Positions 13,601-25,640 of a DNA stretch of 64,000 nt are shown here, piece after piece. This stretch comes from Brachypodius melanocephalos (taxonomy: Eukaryota > Chordata > Aves > Passeriformes > Pycnonotidae): NCBI GenBank assembly GCA_013398615.1, contig VZSR01000520.1:22563951-22627950 (forward strand), read 5' to 3'. How positions within the stretch are numbered: position 1 is the stretch's first letter; each line of letters begins with the position of its first letter. The notes beneath the pieces were generated by a model. It did not search any database. It had not been told where the DNA came from and saw nothing but the letters and a program-made list of their open reading frames with translations. The translations under genes and the position numbers were made by a program.

Positions 13601-13985
13601 TCATGGTTAAAGCTCTTACTCGGAAATGATCTGACAGGAGCAACCTGTCCCCCTCTCCAAACATATATAAAGTGGTGCTAGGGAAATGATCCCTTTACTT
13701 CTGAACCTAAGCCACTGGAGTGAGATAATCTGTGCCACTATAAGGCAAAGGAAAATCCACAATGCTGGAAAAAACAAGCAAGGGGGAAAGACTGTGATTG
13801 CACGGTCCTGATTGGGCATATTGTGTTTCAGTTCTTGAAGTGGAGTTCTTTATGTTTTTATAAATGATACAATTAAAATGCAGGTGGCCAGGGTTATCAC
13901 ACTTTGGGATTTGCCTCTCCAGGAAAATACCTGTTGACTGAGTTACAAAACTGTGTTACTTATGGCCTCATTCCTTTTCCTACAG
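10648..13985. other. Non-coding DNA, no gene seen
   Basis: No repeat family or gene is recognised. A T/GT-rich run lies near 11650-11675. The part from 13220 to 13510 is somewhat richer in G and C and holds overlapping open frames on both strands (88, 65 and 62 codons). None of these resembles a known protein, and their antisense overlap argues against coding. A TATATAAAG motif occurs near 13665, but there is no gene downstream that would make it a promoter. Confidence 0.5.
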
Positions 13986-14031
13986 GTGAATCTTTGGTAC
14001 CAAGAGTTTGTCATGCACCAGAAGAAGAAAG
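13986..14031 (+). other. Exon-like segment (46 bp), unproven
   Basis: A strong acceptor-like tract (CATTCCTTTTCCTACAG) ends at 13985 and a GTAATT donor starts at 14032. Two of the three frames are open. Entering with phase 1 it would read ESLVPRVCHAPEEE and leave with phase 2; in phase 0 it would read VNLWYQEFVMHQKKK. I do not recognise either peptide. The spacing of acceptor, segment and donor is typical of a short internal exon, but without transcript or conservation data this is only a candidate. Confidence 0.2.
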
Positions 14032-17000
14032 GTAATTGAGCAAGGTCTCCTGTTTATACATAATCCTGCCTTAGTTATTAGGAATTTATATTAATACAGT
14101 CTGGGATCTGGCCTATTTCAAATGGCAAAGCATTGCATACTTCTCAATTCCAGGAGAGGGCCAAGATGACATACATGAGAGGGAAAAGCATCCTTCTCAT
14201 GCACTGAATTAGGTGACTAAGCCTTGGAGAGGGTTAGAATATCAAGACAACCTCATGTTGAAGGTTTTGTGTTTGCTAGCCTTTTGTGAAGTGTGTAGAC
14301 TTTAAGCTCACTCTTCTGAAAGATCTATTTTTTAGTTCAAATGAAATTTAGAGGTTAGATATTATAAATTGAACGCTGCTGTGTGCATACTTTTAGAATA
14401 AAATTTAGACCTTGTCTGTCTCAAACAATATTTTCTAACATTTTAATTACTTATTTTGTGTCATGTTAGAAATAATTACTTTCCTCAGTTTTAATTTACT
14501 TATCCTAACAGCTCTTTGAGACAGGATATAGCAGGCTGTGTCTGAATTCTACCCTGGGACTAAATGCAGAATTTGGGCAGGATGATCACTTTTAATACAA
14601 TGCAAAGCTTCTAAGACAAGATAATGCTTCAAGCCACACGTGCAAAACAAAGAATCTATGTAATTTCAATTTTCAAGCCACTAAAATTTGTCTCTGAGAT
14701 TCCCAAAGAAATAAAAATAAAAAGTAAATTATGTGATCAGGCTACTAGATCTCCATCTAAACCTGACCTCTAGAAAATTCTGTTAATATGATGAAAAGCC
14801 TTTTTTTTACCTCACTGTTGTGTTGAACATGGGTCACAATTTTATACTATTTCAGAACATATTTTATATATTTCAAAAAAAAGGAAAAAAGAATTCTTAA
14901 GGAATGATGCATAATTAACAAACTCTACCTTTATTGGACTATTCTATCAAGAAATATAGGCACTTCCCTAATTTTTGCTAACCTTTCATTTATTAAATTC
15001 CCTCCACATCTAAGGAGAAAACGTTTTTATTCTGTTAATATTAGAGGTTTCTTAGATATTTTTGATTTATAAAAAAAATCTCAAGGGATTTGACTTCAGT
15101 GCTGAGAAAATGCAGCAAAACTACTTTATAATTGGATATCTTTGAGTAGGAGTTTGAAATAGTAGTTTGGTTATTTTTTATTTTAATTTTGTAGAATTTT
15201 TGCTTCTCAGTCTAAACAAAAACCATATCTATGAATCCCACACACTATTTTCACCAACCAAAAGGATGGATTCTTACTGTTTAACAGTCCATGGTGCCAC
15301 ATTCCAAAGCATGTGAACAATTTAAGCATATGCAAGCTTGAGAGCCTGAAAAGGAATATAACAATATGATATTATAATATAATTTTTAAGTGGACATTTT
15401 TAGCAAGACCGTCCACAGCTTAGTCTTTCTTAGTTATCCATTATTATTCATCAGAGAAGTATCTTGTCCTAAGGCAAAAGCCTGACTTGGTTGAAGTTAG
15501 TAGCAAAACTCCCACCTATGTCTCTGGAGCAGTGTTCATGAAATTATTTTTTAAAGAATAATAAAGAATAATCATAGGTTTTTTCCCAGGGAAATTTACC
15601 CCCAGAAGGCAGTTAATTGCTTTACTGACTAGTGGAATTTTAAGTTTCAAGGCTGTATATCATAAAAAAGCTTGAAACTTCAATGTGAAATAAGTGATTA
15701 CATAGTTTGGCATAATTGCAATATGTCACAAAAAGACAAGCTGTTAAAAACTGCATTAGAGCTGGCAAAGTGAACACCTCTGAAGTACAACCAACGTGGT
15801 GTCATGCTTGGAACAGCAACACATATGTTCCAGAACATAGATTGCATCAGAATAGAAGAGGAGTTTCTTTGTCAAAGAAAGATATCATCTGATATTCTAC
15901 CTACACACAACAAAAACTGTCTTTATTTATTATTGATTATGGGATTTGTGTTAAGTATATTCAGTACAGGAGAGTTCATAGTGATGTAGATCTCACAAAA
16001 GAAAAAAAAAAGAAAAAAAAAAAAAAAGAAAAAAAAAAAAAAGGAAGCAATCAATAAGAAGCAGTAATATTTGACCTGGGACTGATTTCATACAACTGCT
16101 GTTACCACTGCTCTGTGTTTTGTGCAGCTGGTGACTGCACTGTACATCCCTCTTACAGGAACATTTTTTTCCTTGGTACATCAGCCTGTAAGCAATACGG
16201 GAGTGATGGGTGTCATTGGGAAATGCTGCTTCCACTGGTGTCTCTCAAACTCCTTTTGCACTATTACCTATATTTATATAAAATTCCTTTGACTAAACAA
16301 ATTAGTCTTAAAATTGATTGATCTTTCCTGGTTATGACTTCACCAGCAACTCTCCCTATAATATTTCTGATTCTCTCAAGTGTTTTGTGATCCGTTCTTA
16401 AACAGAGGCCACACTTGAGTGGGAGCTTTCTCACTATTGGTGCTGATCAGCTGACTCTCAGTGATCATACCCAACCCGTGTTTTTTCAGGCAACATGTGT
16501 GTGGCAATTTCATCTCCTGTTTAGCTTTTAGGCTTCCAGAGGTATCTCAGGTGACCTTGCCACCTTTCACATTTGTCTGTGGATAATATCTAGGTGTGTC
16601 TACAGAAAGTCACAGCTAGAATGATGCAAAATGGACCTCTCATTTCCTTGCTAACCTTTTCCATCTATACTCTCCTGAGTGTCTAGAAGCAACCTAGTAT
16701 GCACACTGAAGAAACCTGGTTATTAGCCAGCACTTTCAGACATGAATGTGCCAATTCTGGTTACTGTAAATAACACATAATTACTATAGCATTTCAGATA
16801 GCACACCATATTGGCTGCCTTCTAAAACCAACCGGGAAACAGCACGACAGGAAGCAGTTGCAGCATGCCTCACGCACCACAGCTCCTCTGAAACAGACTT
16901 GGAGGATTTGCAAGGCTGGGCATCCAAAAGGGCTTAAGGCTTTTCACTCATCTGACCAGACCCTAAAGGAAAGCACTGTCTTAGGAGTTTTTCCCAGACA

Positions 17001-18599
17001 AGGAGTTCCCTTGAGATTGAGCCTGCAGAATTTAGACATCCAGTATAAAATCACGCATTCTTTTAGGGTTATTAGCTTGATTTTTCTGTCTGAAACACTT
17101 GAGGAGCAACATCAATCAGATGCCAAGGTGCCATCTAGGCCTGCAGAATCTGTTTTGGTTTCCTTTGTGGCTTTCTTAAGCTAATTTATTCTGCTTTTCT
17201 GTGTATTTAGCCATTTTCTGGTGGGGTTGCTTTTGTAAAATTGTGTTTCCTGGTTTTAAAAACCTCCCTTATTTTCTTCCTTAAAGATACTTGATAGCAG
17301 ATCTTAGAACAGTTTGCTCTCCCATTACTCAGTCCATTACTGGAGCTGACACCATAAAGAGCATGATAGGCTTGAACATGCACACACACAAGCCCACAGG
17401 TCCTAAAAGATGGGTGTCATGTTCCTTCAATTTTAAGAAGATAGGCAGTTAGTCTACATTGAACAGAAATTACATTTACATAAACAAAATCATGCAGAGT
17501 GATTGTTCACAATCTGTATGACCAGCCATAAAGGAAGTAAATGCTCTGAAACAACTTCACATATTCAGAGTATCCTTAGCCACAAACCTGACAATTTGCT
17601 GTGTACTGGGCCACAAGAAATGGAAACTTTGGGTGGTTGTTCCAAAAAGTTCACTAATTTCTGCTGTATAGAATGTCTACTACTTTTTAAGTAAAAGAGA
17701 CATTTTAAATTTTTTTACTGTATATTTTATTTTTTCCTTAATGAAGTCACATTCAAGTCTTAAACTTAATTAGTGTTAATTTAGCAATTAAGTGGGATGG
17801 AAATTCAATTGAACAGTGTTTTTATGCAAAAACTATTCACATCAGGACAGTTTTGAAGATAAGACAGGAAAATTTTAGGAACAATGCATAGGCTTCATAG
17901 GAGTTTTACCTGAGATAAGAAACTTTGAATAAAAGTTATAGCTTCCACATTCATTAAATCATCTGTCATTTCCACTATACATATGAAAATAATTTCGCCC
18001 CCAGCTTTATGATGCTACAGGAAGGCTGTAGCTGTAGAATAAAACTATATGTAAGTTGTCACATTGCAACTGTCCAGTATTTCTGACCGTACTCTTCTGA
18101 ATTCAACAGCTGACTCCTCTTCATCTTTCTCAGAGCATGTTATCTGCACATAAATAAATGTCTGTTCATTTAGAAACAGCTCAGTAGAGCAGTTCTGTGA
18201 CATCACAGCAATGTCCCCTCTGTTTGCAGGATAAAGCCAGTATGTATTTTACTAGCAGTTTCTCAACTGTAAAAGGCTTAGGAAGGTAATATTCCTAAGC
18301 ATGGTGACCAAATAGGCAGATAAAAATAAACAGAATACCTTTATGCATGATATGCTGGCTGAAAGGATTTTATTAGACTTTCACGTCACAGTATGTACTT
18401 CAAACAATGACTTAAGAACTGTGTTGAGAAACCTCATAGCTTCACAGGTGACAAGAAGGAAACATGCTGGGACGCCACAGAAAAGGTGGTGAAATCAATA
18501 TTCTACGTAAGTAATGGGAGCCTTGTGATGGAGTCTTCTTGCTCCAGCTACAGGAATCATTGCTCTCTCAGGCTTTCATTCTGCAACAACAACAACAGA
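14032..18599. other. Non-coding DNA, no gene seen
   Basis: No gene or transposon is recognised. Local structures are a perfect 10-bp inverted repeat at 15642-15651 and 15671-15680 with a 19-base loop, and the A-rich tract at 15997-16042. Open frames such as 16858-17184 (108 codons, plus) have no visible domain. The CR1 below may begin as early as about 18520, because a few bases there could belong to it, but I cannot set the border. Confidence 0.5.
15997..16042. repeat. A-rich tract
   Basis: Four runs of A are separated by single G residues over 46 bases. It could be a simple repeat or the eroded tail of a plus-strand retroposed sequence. The bases upstream (15780-15996) hold a 61-codon open frame that I do not recognise, so there is no support for a processed gene copy. 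Confidence 0.9.
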
Positions 18600-20211
18600 T
18601 GAGGAGCAGGCTGAGGGGTACTCAACAGGTTTTTTTGCCTCAGACTTCACTGGCAACCTCACTTCCCAAACCTCTCGAGTGGGTGGACAGCAGGATGAGG
18701 ACTGGGGGAGCAAAGTTCCTCTGACCGTAAGTGAAGAGCAGCTACATGACCGCCTGAGGAACCTTAATGCGATGTGGGACCTGATGGGATGCATCCCAAA
18801 GTCCTGAAGGAACTGGCTGATGTAGTTGCCAAGCCATTCTCCATGGTATTTGAGAAGACATCATGACAGTCAAGGGAAGGCCCAGATGACTGGGAAAAGG
18901 GAAACATGGTACCTATCTTTAAACAGGATAAAAAAGAGGATCCTGGAAACTAGCAACCTGCCAGCCTCATCTCTGTGCCTGGGAAGGTCATGGAACAGCT
19001 CCTCTTAGGAGCTGTGCTAAGGCACACAGAGGATTAGGAGGTGATTTGAGAGAGCCAGCATGGCTTCACCCGGGGCAAGCCCTGCCTGACCAACCCCGTG
19101 GCCTTCTGTGATGGGGTGACTGTCAGTGGCCAGGGGAAGGGCTACAGATGTCATTTAGCTGGACTTCTGTAGAGCCTTTGGCAAGGTCCCTCCCAACCCT
19201 CTTCTCTCCACATTGGAGAGAGAAGGATTTGATGGGATTGTGAGATGGATTAGGAACTGGTTTCATGGTTACATCCAGAGGGTAGTGGTCAATAGCTCGG
19301 AGTCCTGATGGATATCAGTGACAAATGATCTGTTTTGGGACCAGTGTTATTTAATATCTTCCTCAATGACATAGACTAAGGGATTGAGTGCACCCTCAGC
19401 AAGTGTGCAGATGACACCAAGCTGAGTTGTGCCATTAACACCCCTGAGGGATGAGATGCCATCCACAGGGAGCTGGACAAGCTCAAGAAATTGGCCCATA
19501 AAGTTTAACAAGACCAAATAAAAAGTGCTGAGGAAAACACTGGTATCAGTACAAGTTGGGGGGTGAAGCAGCCTTGTTGAGAAAGACTTGGGGATGCTGG
19601 CAGATGAGGGGCTGGACACGGGTTAGCAATCTGCACTTGAAGCCCAGAAAGCCAAAGCCCAGTGTCACAGGCTGCATCCAAAGCAGCATGGCCAGCAGGG
19701 TGAGTAATGGGATTCCGTTTCTCTATTCTGCTTTCATGACACCCCACCTGCAGTGCTGCATCCAGCCCTGGGGTGTCCAGCACAAGGAGGACAGGGACCT
19801 GCTGGGGTGGATTCAGAGGAAGAACACCAAGGTGATTAGATGGATGGAGCACCTCTCCTACAATGGGAGACTGAGAGAATTGGGATTGTTCAGCCTGGAA
19901 AAGAGAAGGCTGTGACATGATGTAATCACAGCCTTCCAGTGCTCCGTTTACAAGGGCATGACAGGACAGTGGGGAATGGCCTCAAGATGGAGAACAGGTT
20001 TACATCAGATATTAGAAACAAATTCTTTACTGTGAGGGTGGTGAGGCACTGAAACCGGTTGCACAGAGAATCTGTGAGTGTCCTGTCCCTGGAAGTGTTT
20101 AAGGTCAGATTGGATGCAACTCTGAGCAACCTGACCTAGTGAAAGTTACACCTGTACAAAACAGGGTGATTTTAAGGTCCCTTTTAACCTAGGCCACTCT
20201 GTGATTCTTTA
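18600..20211 (+). mobile_element. CR1 LINE, 5'-truncated, inactive
   Basis: This is the largest transposon in the window. Landmarks run in the CR1 order: the GCTGAGG-GTACTCAA block near 18610, the ATGCATCCCAAAGTCCTGA block near 18790, the reverse transcriptase core at 19320-19420, the GCAGCATGGCCAGCAGGGTG block near 19683, the C-terminal block at 19740-19915, and the 3' end with GGTGAGGCACTGAAACCGG near 20040 and the AACCTAGGCCACTCTGTGATTC tail near 20186-20208. It is truncated at the 5' side and lacks the endonuclease part. Many small deletions and substitutions shift the reading frame, so it is an old, dead copy. The plus orientation is given by the tail. The family is identified from memory of the consensus. 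Confidence 0.95.
19329..19915 (+). pseudogene. CR1 ORF2 reverse transcriptase remnant
   Basis: Within the CR1 copy, 19329-19376 reads SVLGPVLFNIFLNDID, the conserved stretch ahead of the catalytic box. It is followed directly by an in-frame TAA at 19377-19379, where the family has a coding triplet. The catalytic box itself, normally FADD, reads CADD at 19404-19415: the two catalytic aspartates remain and the phenylalanine is lost. Further on, in another frame, 19730-19915 matches the C-terminal part, ending in LRELGLFSLEKRRL. The stop and the frame change mean no working enzyme can be made. An open frame of 119 codons (19556-19915) is the longest intact piece and has no independent function that I can see. 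Confidence 0.9.
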
Positions 20212-23200
20212 AGTAAAAATACTTTTCATGTTCAATGGAGGCATTTCCAACTTGAAAATATTGGGTATATAGTTGCCACATATTGGCATCCTATCACATT
20301 CAATATTCTAAAAATGATAAACAGTTACCACATTCATATCCATATCAATTAACAACACAGAACAGTGGCCCTATACTTTAGATATTTGAAATTATAAATT
20401 GTTAATACAGGTAAAAGAGTATAATTGGAACATTCCTTGGTGTGAAATGGTGATGTCTTCCTTTTTAGTCCCTTGTACCTGTAAATCATTCCAGATAACA
20501 CGTCTTAAAACTGAAGTGACAGGACTGACGAACAAATTCACACAGACTTAGTGTAACACTTCACACTATATCCCATTGAGTGTTGCAATATATGTCAATT
20601 AATATTGCTTCTTTACCTTACAATAGTTTGAAGACATTTTGTTCCTTCCAAATTATTTTGAGAATTCTTTTATTTAATGGAAATAAAAATCTGAGACTAT
20701 CAATTGTCTTTTACACCTCTAGTCTGAGGTAATAATTTATCCAGGTGTCAATTCTGAGATTTTCCAAAATAGTTTTTCTAAAATAAGTAGGATTTAAAGG
20801 ACAGGTTGGTTCATGACAGTTTTTAAAGACGACAATTGTGGCACTTAAAAGAACTTGCTTTTCTTTTCTCTCAGTATATATTTAAATATTTTATATAACA
20901 CTTTTTTTTTTAATTTCAAATTGATATTCACTAACTGATGTAAAAGCATTGGTAGACCATGATTTTCAAATCTGAACATCCCATAATTGGCATATAAAAT
21001 TCTCAGCAAAGACTTGATAGAAGAGACTTGTAATGAGGTTTCTTCTTATGTGGATCCCCTTTCTTTAAAAGACAAACCACAAGGATGACTAATATTAAAA
21101 AAAATGTTGTAAAAGTGTAATTCATGTTATTAAATAATAGTTATTAACAAAATGGAATACATTAAAATTAGTTATTTACTTACTACTAATTTGCAAAGCT
21201 GTAAATTTTCTCCTCAAAGGAAATTTAGCCTAAAAGAATGGACCCATGGAAGAAAGGTAAAATATTTAAACTCTATCTAAGACCTTAAAATAACACTAAA
21301 GGAGAACAGTGCCTTCATTATCTGCAGGAGTTATGAGAACCAGTAACAGCCTGGTTGAATTGCTTCATTTGAATTGCTTCTAGTACTATTTCAAGCCCCA
21401 GATCTCCCTATTCCTAAGATCATCTCAGGGTTTTTCTCTGTAAAAACTGGTTTTACAATTCCACAAATATTTGATAGCCAAGATCACAGCACACAATGCA
21501 TAATTATTATAAGTGATTTCTAAGGACATATAGCTGAATGATAGGACATTTAAGAAGTGAATACAATAACAGCTACAGCAATATTTAACTGAGGATAATT
21601 TTTTTTTCAGGCTACAGTAGCAAAGAGAAAATATCAGGAGCAAAGGTGTGCACCCTCTCCAAAAGAAATCAGCAGAGCTCTACCTCAACCTCTAGGCAAA
21701 ATCTTTAAACCATAACATGTAGTATCACTCACTGTAGCATACAGTCTGCAGGTATAAGTCTCATCCTATGTACCCAGGATAACATACAAGAAATTGAGTG
21801 GATTATTAACACAACTAAATTAGTGAATGTCATAAAAAGCACTGAGAAGATTTCCTCTTTAGCTTACTTGAAAATATTTTTAGCATGCAATGCATAAACA
21901 AAGTATTTTTCCCTATGTCTGCATTTTTTAATATTTAAAATACTAATTATTTTAAATGGGGATGAATACTCTAAACTTTTTTTTTGTAACTGATTGACTA
22001 TAAATTCTATCACGAAATGGCATTTCCTATTTTACTACTTATAAATATTGGTTAGTTAACATTGCTTATATGTTTGCATAAAAACATTTCTTTGCAGAAA
22101 AATACTTCTATTAATTCTATTGACTTATCATTTTTGCAGCTGTCATTGACACTGACTTGCTCTACAGCTTTGATTTTTCAGTGTCTCATGGTTCTAATGA
22201 TAACCAGAGGGATTAATTTGAGCAACAGTTTTAAATTAGTGGAAACATTCCACGCTAAGTAAGCAATTAATAGAAATATTCTCTTCCTATAATGCATGGT
22301 ATTAACCATTCTAAAAATCCTCAACATGTATAAACAACAAAGGCAAAAGTATTTTGATGGTTTTACAAGTGCTTTAAAATGCATTTCTCTGAAATTGTAG
22401 CACAGATAGTAATTGTTTGAATAAATATTAAGATATTATAATAATTAAAGAGATAATATTGAATATACATGTAATATTTAATGTTAAGTTATGGTTCAGA
22501 CATGAACACGTGCTTCACAACCCAAAATTTGATACTCATCTGATCTCAGTCCCTCGTATACTAACTTTAACATGACTATGTATGTCATCTTTTGAATACA
22601 AACATTGAAAAATAAGGAAATAAAAAATTAAGTACTTATTTGGTTTTTGGTTTTGTTTTCCTTTAGAAGGTGCACACGTTCTGTCCAAAATACTATTTCC
22701 CCACTGCTCAGGAGCAGATGACTGTTAATATATTATAGTAGGTATCTGTGCACAGAAGGAAAGCTGAAGAGTCAGTGGAAAGATGGAATTCCTTGAGCAG
22801 CACAGCTGAGGGTGCAAAAAGTTCTAGAAAAACTTTGAAGTTTGATGATGGATGACTCCTTAACCTGCCAAGACCATACAACACTGGCAGTGTGAGCTAA
22901 TATCTATTTCTGGTATCCAACTAACCACAGAACTCTTGGTAAGACAGAACATTATATTTACAGTGATAGCTCTTTAACTCCTGAGAACAGCTCAATATTT
23001 GGTCTTGAGAGTGCTGCCAATCAAATATAAAAAAGGCTGCCTTCAAGACAGCTGGGTACCATTTCTAAAGAGGCTAAAAGAAAACACTGTAAATACTGTT
23101 ATCAAAATAGATGAGTATGCTCTACACTCTGTGGGAAAAAAAAAATATGAAGGAATAATCTTTGCTACAGCCCTTGGCTGAGATTCAAGGAAGAATGATT

Positions 23201-24430
23201 TGGTGTCTCTGTGTTTAGGCCCACGAAATTTAGTGTTTAGCAGGAAGCAGATATCACCTTTTCTCAGAATTGCAGATCTTTGAGCATGGCTCCTCTGATC
23301 TGTGAAGAAAGTCTGGCTGCTCCTCAGGAGCACCTCACAGAGAGCCCTCTCTGAGAACAAGCAGCATTTCATGCCTTCCTACAGTGAGTCCACTGCATTT
23401 TTTCAGATTTCCCATTTTTGGGAAGGAGTGCACAAAGGAGTAAAAAGGTAAGGGACAGTGCACTAGTCATCTTGAATGTGTAGTGCAAAATCCCGTTTCT
23501 CATAACAAACACAGAATGCAATCTGTGTTTATTCATTTATTAAGCTGTTATTAATCTGAATATAAGCAAATGTTTCTGAGATAGCTGTTATTAGAGACTT
23601 TTGTGGTTTGTACATGTTTCCTAATGTGCTGGAGCCAGACAAAATTCTATATAAGCATTTAAGAGCTCTCCTATCTACCTTGTTTGTATAAAATGAAGAG
23701 ATGTCATGCTAATTGGCATTACTTTCTTTTTAAGTATTTGAAATGGCAGCATACCCTTCCTTAATTATTACAAATGAAGCTCCTGTTCATTAAGCATAAT
23801 ATTAATATTTTCCTTTTCTTTTCACTCATTACTTCCTCTCAAATATTTGCCACCTTGAAATTTTGTTCAAGTTATACACTTTAAAATTACAAGCAATTTT
23901 TTGTGTACTTAATGTTCCATATTAAGCAAGTGGAATTTAAATTCTCGTTTCCTTGATGTTCTGTTTTATGTTAAACAAATTGAGGATTATGCATTGATGG
24001 TATAAATATACATATAATCACTTCTTTAATTATGCATATGATTGCTGCCTAACTTCGTAATATGTTCCTACAGTTACTGCAGAACTAAAATATTTTAATT
24101 TTCAAACTGTTTTTTCACAATGTTAATTTGCTCTCATTTCACAGATTTCTATTAAATGTATTTAAGAAAAGATCTATAATGGCCTTGATATTCACTTATC
24201 TGCATATTAATTGATTTTTTTCTGTTTTCTTTAACTTTTTTTAATGACAATTTTTAACCTCTTCAAAAGATAGAAAGGCAATCTAGAAATAGTATTTAAT
24301 ACATCTTCTATTCTGCAAATACAGGAAGAGGGGACACTTGCAGTGTCATAATGATTATTTCTCTGTACCACAGTTGAAAGATTTAACATTTAATACGAAA
24401 TAATAACTTGCTACAAAAGCATCTTCAGAT
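20212..24430. other. Very AT-rich non-coding DNA
   Basis: No transposon or gene is recognised. The 109-codon minus open frame at 23043-23372 has no visible domain. From about 23500 to 24230 the sequence is unusually free of repeats and rich in homeodomain/POU-like sites, for example ATGCTAATT near 23709 and AATTATGCATATGA near 24029. This is the texture of vertebrate conserved non-coding elements, but I cannot test conservation from the sequence alone. Confidence 0.5.
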
Positions 24431-25640
24431 TTTCAAACCTGATGAATGCGATCACTTAAGAGTGTTTGTTCCCTGTCCCATTTGTCAGTTCTGAACTGAA
24501 CTGTTTTTCGGCCAGGAAAACTCAAGCCAGCCAATAAATTGTGGCAATGCACGTTTGGAGTTTCTGTGCAGAAGGGACCATGCCTTCTGTGTGAGAAGGA
24601 CCACACCTTCACAGAGCAGCCCCTCTCCCGAGGCATCAGGAGCTGGGGGCAGGGGCAGCTGGAGGGGGAAGGGGAACATGGCTGGGGAGCAGGAGGTGTT
24701 AGAGGGAGGGAATGCCACCCTGGGAGGGGTGAATGGCAGCAGTGCCATTTCCTTTGGCTTCTGACCCTCCTGCTACGAGGGGCTGAACGCTACAGACAGT
24801 CAGTGGGTCTTGCAGCAGAAGGCTTTGTGATGGAGCTTGGACTGCAGTGTCTCTGCAGATGGGGAAACTTAATCAATCATATCTCAGCTGAGAAGTGCTG
24901 GACAATAAATTTTAGCATGGTAAGAATAGCGGGTGCCAAGCTGAAGGGTGCTGCTAGTCCCAAAGGAAAGAGCTGTCAGTTGGGTGGATAGAACCACATC
25001 CTTCTTGACTTGTTTTCCCTCTGAAAGCTGCCCAGCTGCCAGCTAGGTGGCTGGGTGTGCAGTGGGATGAGGTGGCTAAGCTGACTTGCCTGCTTGCTGT
25101 TGCTGAAAGGGCAGCACTCTGTACCTCCTTCTCTGTGCTTTTCCCCTGCTTCTTCTTTGTTGCTTGCTGCTTCTCTGACCTCTCTCTGAGCCAATTCAGT
25201 TCATTAAACCATGGGTAAACTAACCCAACCAATAAAGATTCATGCCAGAGATGGAATGCAAGGCAGAGGAGAATGGGACTGCTCCTTTTGGCACTAGAAA
25301 GCTGTTAAGCCTGCTCAGTTGTTCGTGGAGCACACACCTCCAACCACAGCCTGACAATGCAGATAAGGCCAATGAAAAGGCTAACCCCTGCTGAAAGGGA
25401 TGTTCCCACTTCCTTCCTCTCCAGCCTGGCTTTGTGCTTCTCCTGGCACTAATGCTTATTTAATCCTACCACCAGCTATTTTGAAGGAGAGATTACTGCA
25501 TTCTTTTGTTTGTTGGGGTGGCTTTCTAACCTACTTGCTGAGGGGTCAGATGGTGGTAGGAGAGATGTGGGAGTGCATGGCTGGACTTCCTCTTAGCGTG
25601 CCAGTTGGCCTTTGAACCACCTTCACTGCTTTGTTAGGCT
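24431..25640. other. GC-richer block of unknown origin
   Basis: This block stands out from the surrounding AT-rich DNA by its G+C content and by runs such as GGAGGGGGAAGGGG near 24661. It holds the longest open frame in the window (24539-24991, plus, 150 codons), but that frame overlaps other open frames on both strands and has no recognisable domain, so I do not call it a gene. Near 24560-24620 a short imperfect direct repeat is visible (GAAGGGACCATGCCTTC and GAAGGACCACACCTTC). AATAAA hexamers occur near 24904 and 25231. It could be an unrecognised old transposon or LTR, a decayed gene copy or a regulatory region. Confidence 0.4.

Noticed and set aside
13662..13675. TATATAAAG promoter-like motif
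   Set aside because: No gene, initiator or GC box follows; such motifs are frequent in AT-rich DNA.
19505..19918. 137-codon minus open frame
   Set aside because: It is antisense to the CR1 reverse transcriptase remnant, so it is a shadow of the transposon.
23043..23372. 109-codon minus open frame
   Set aside because: It includes residues from low-complexity A and T runs and has no visible domain.
24539..24991. 150-codon open frame on the plus strand, the longest in the window
   Set aside because: It lies in a GC-rich patch where stop codons are scarce, overlaps open frames on the other strand, is rich in Gly, Arg and Trp from G runs, and shows no domain.
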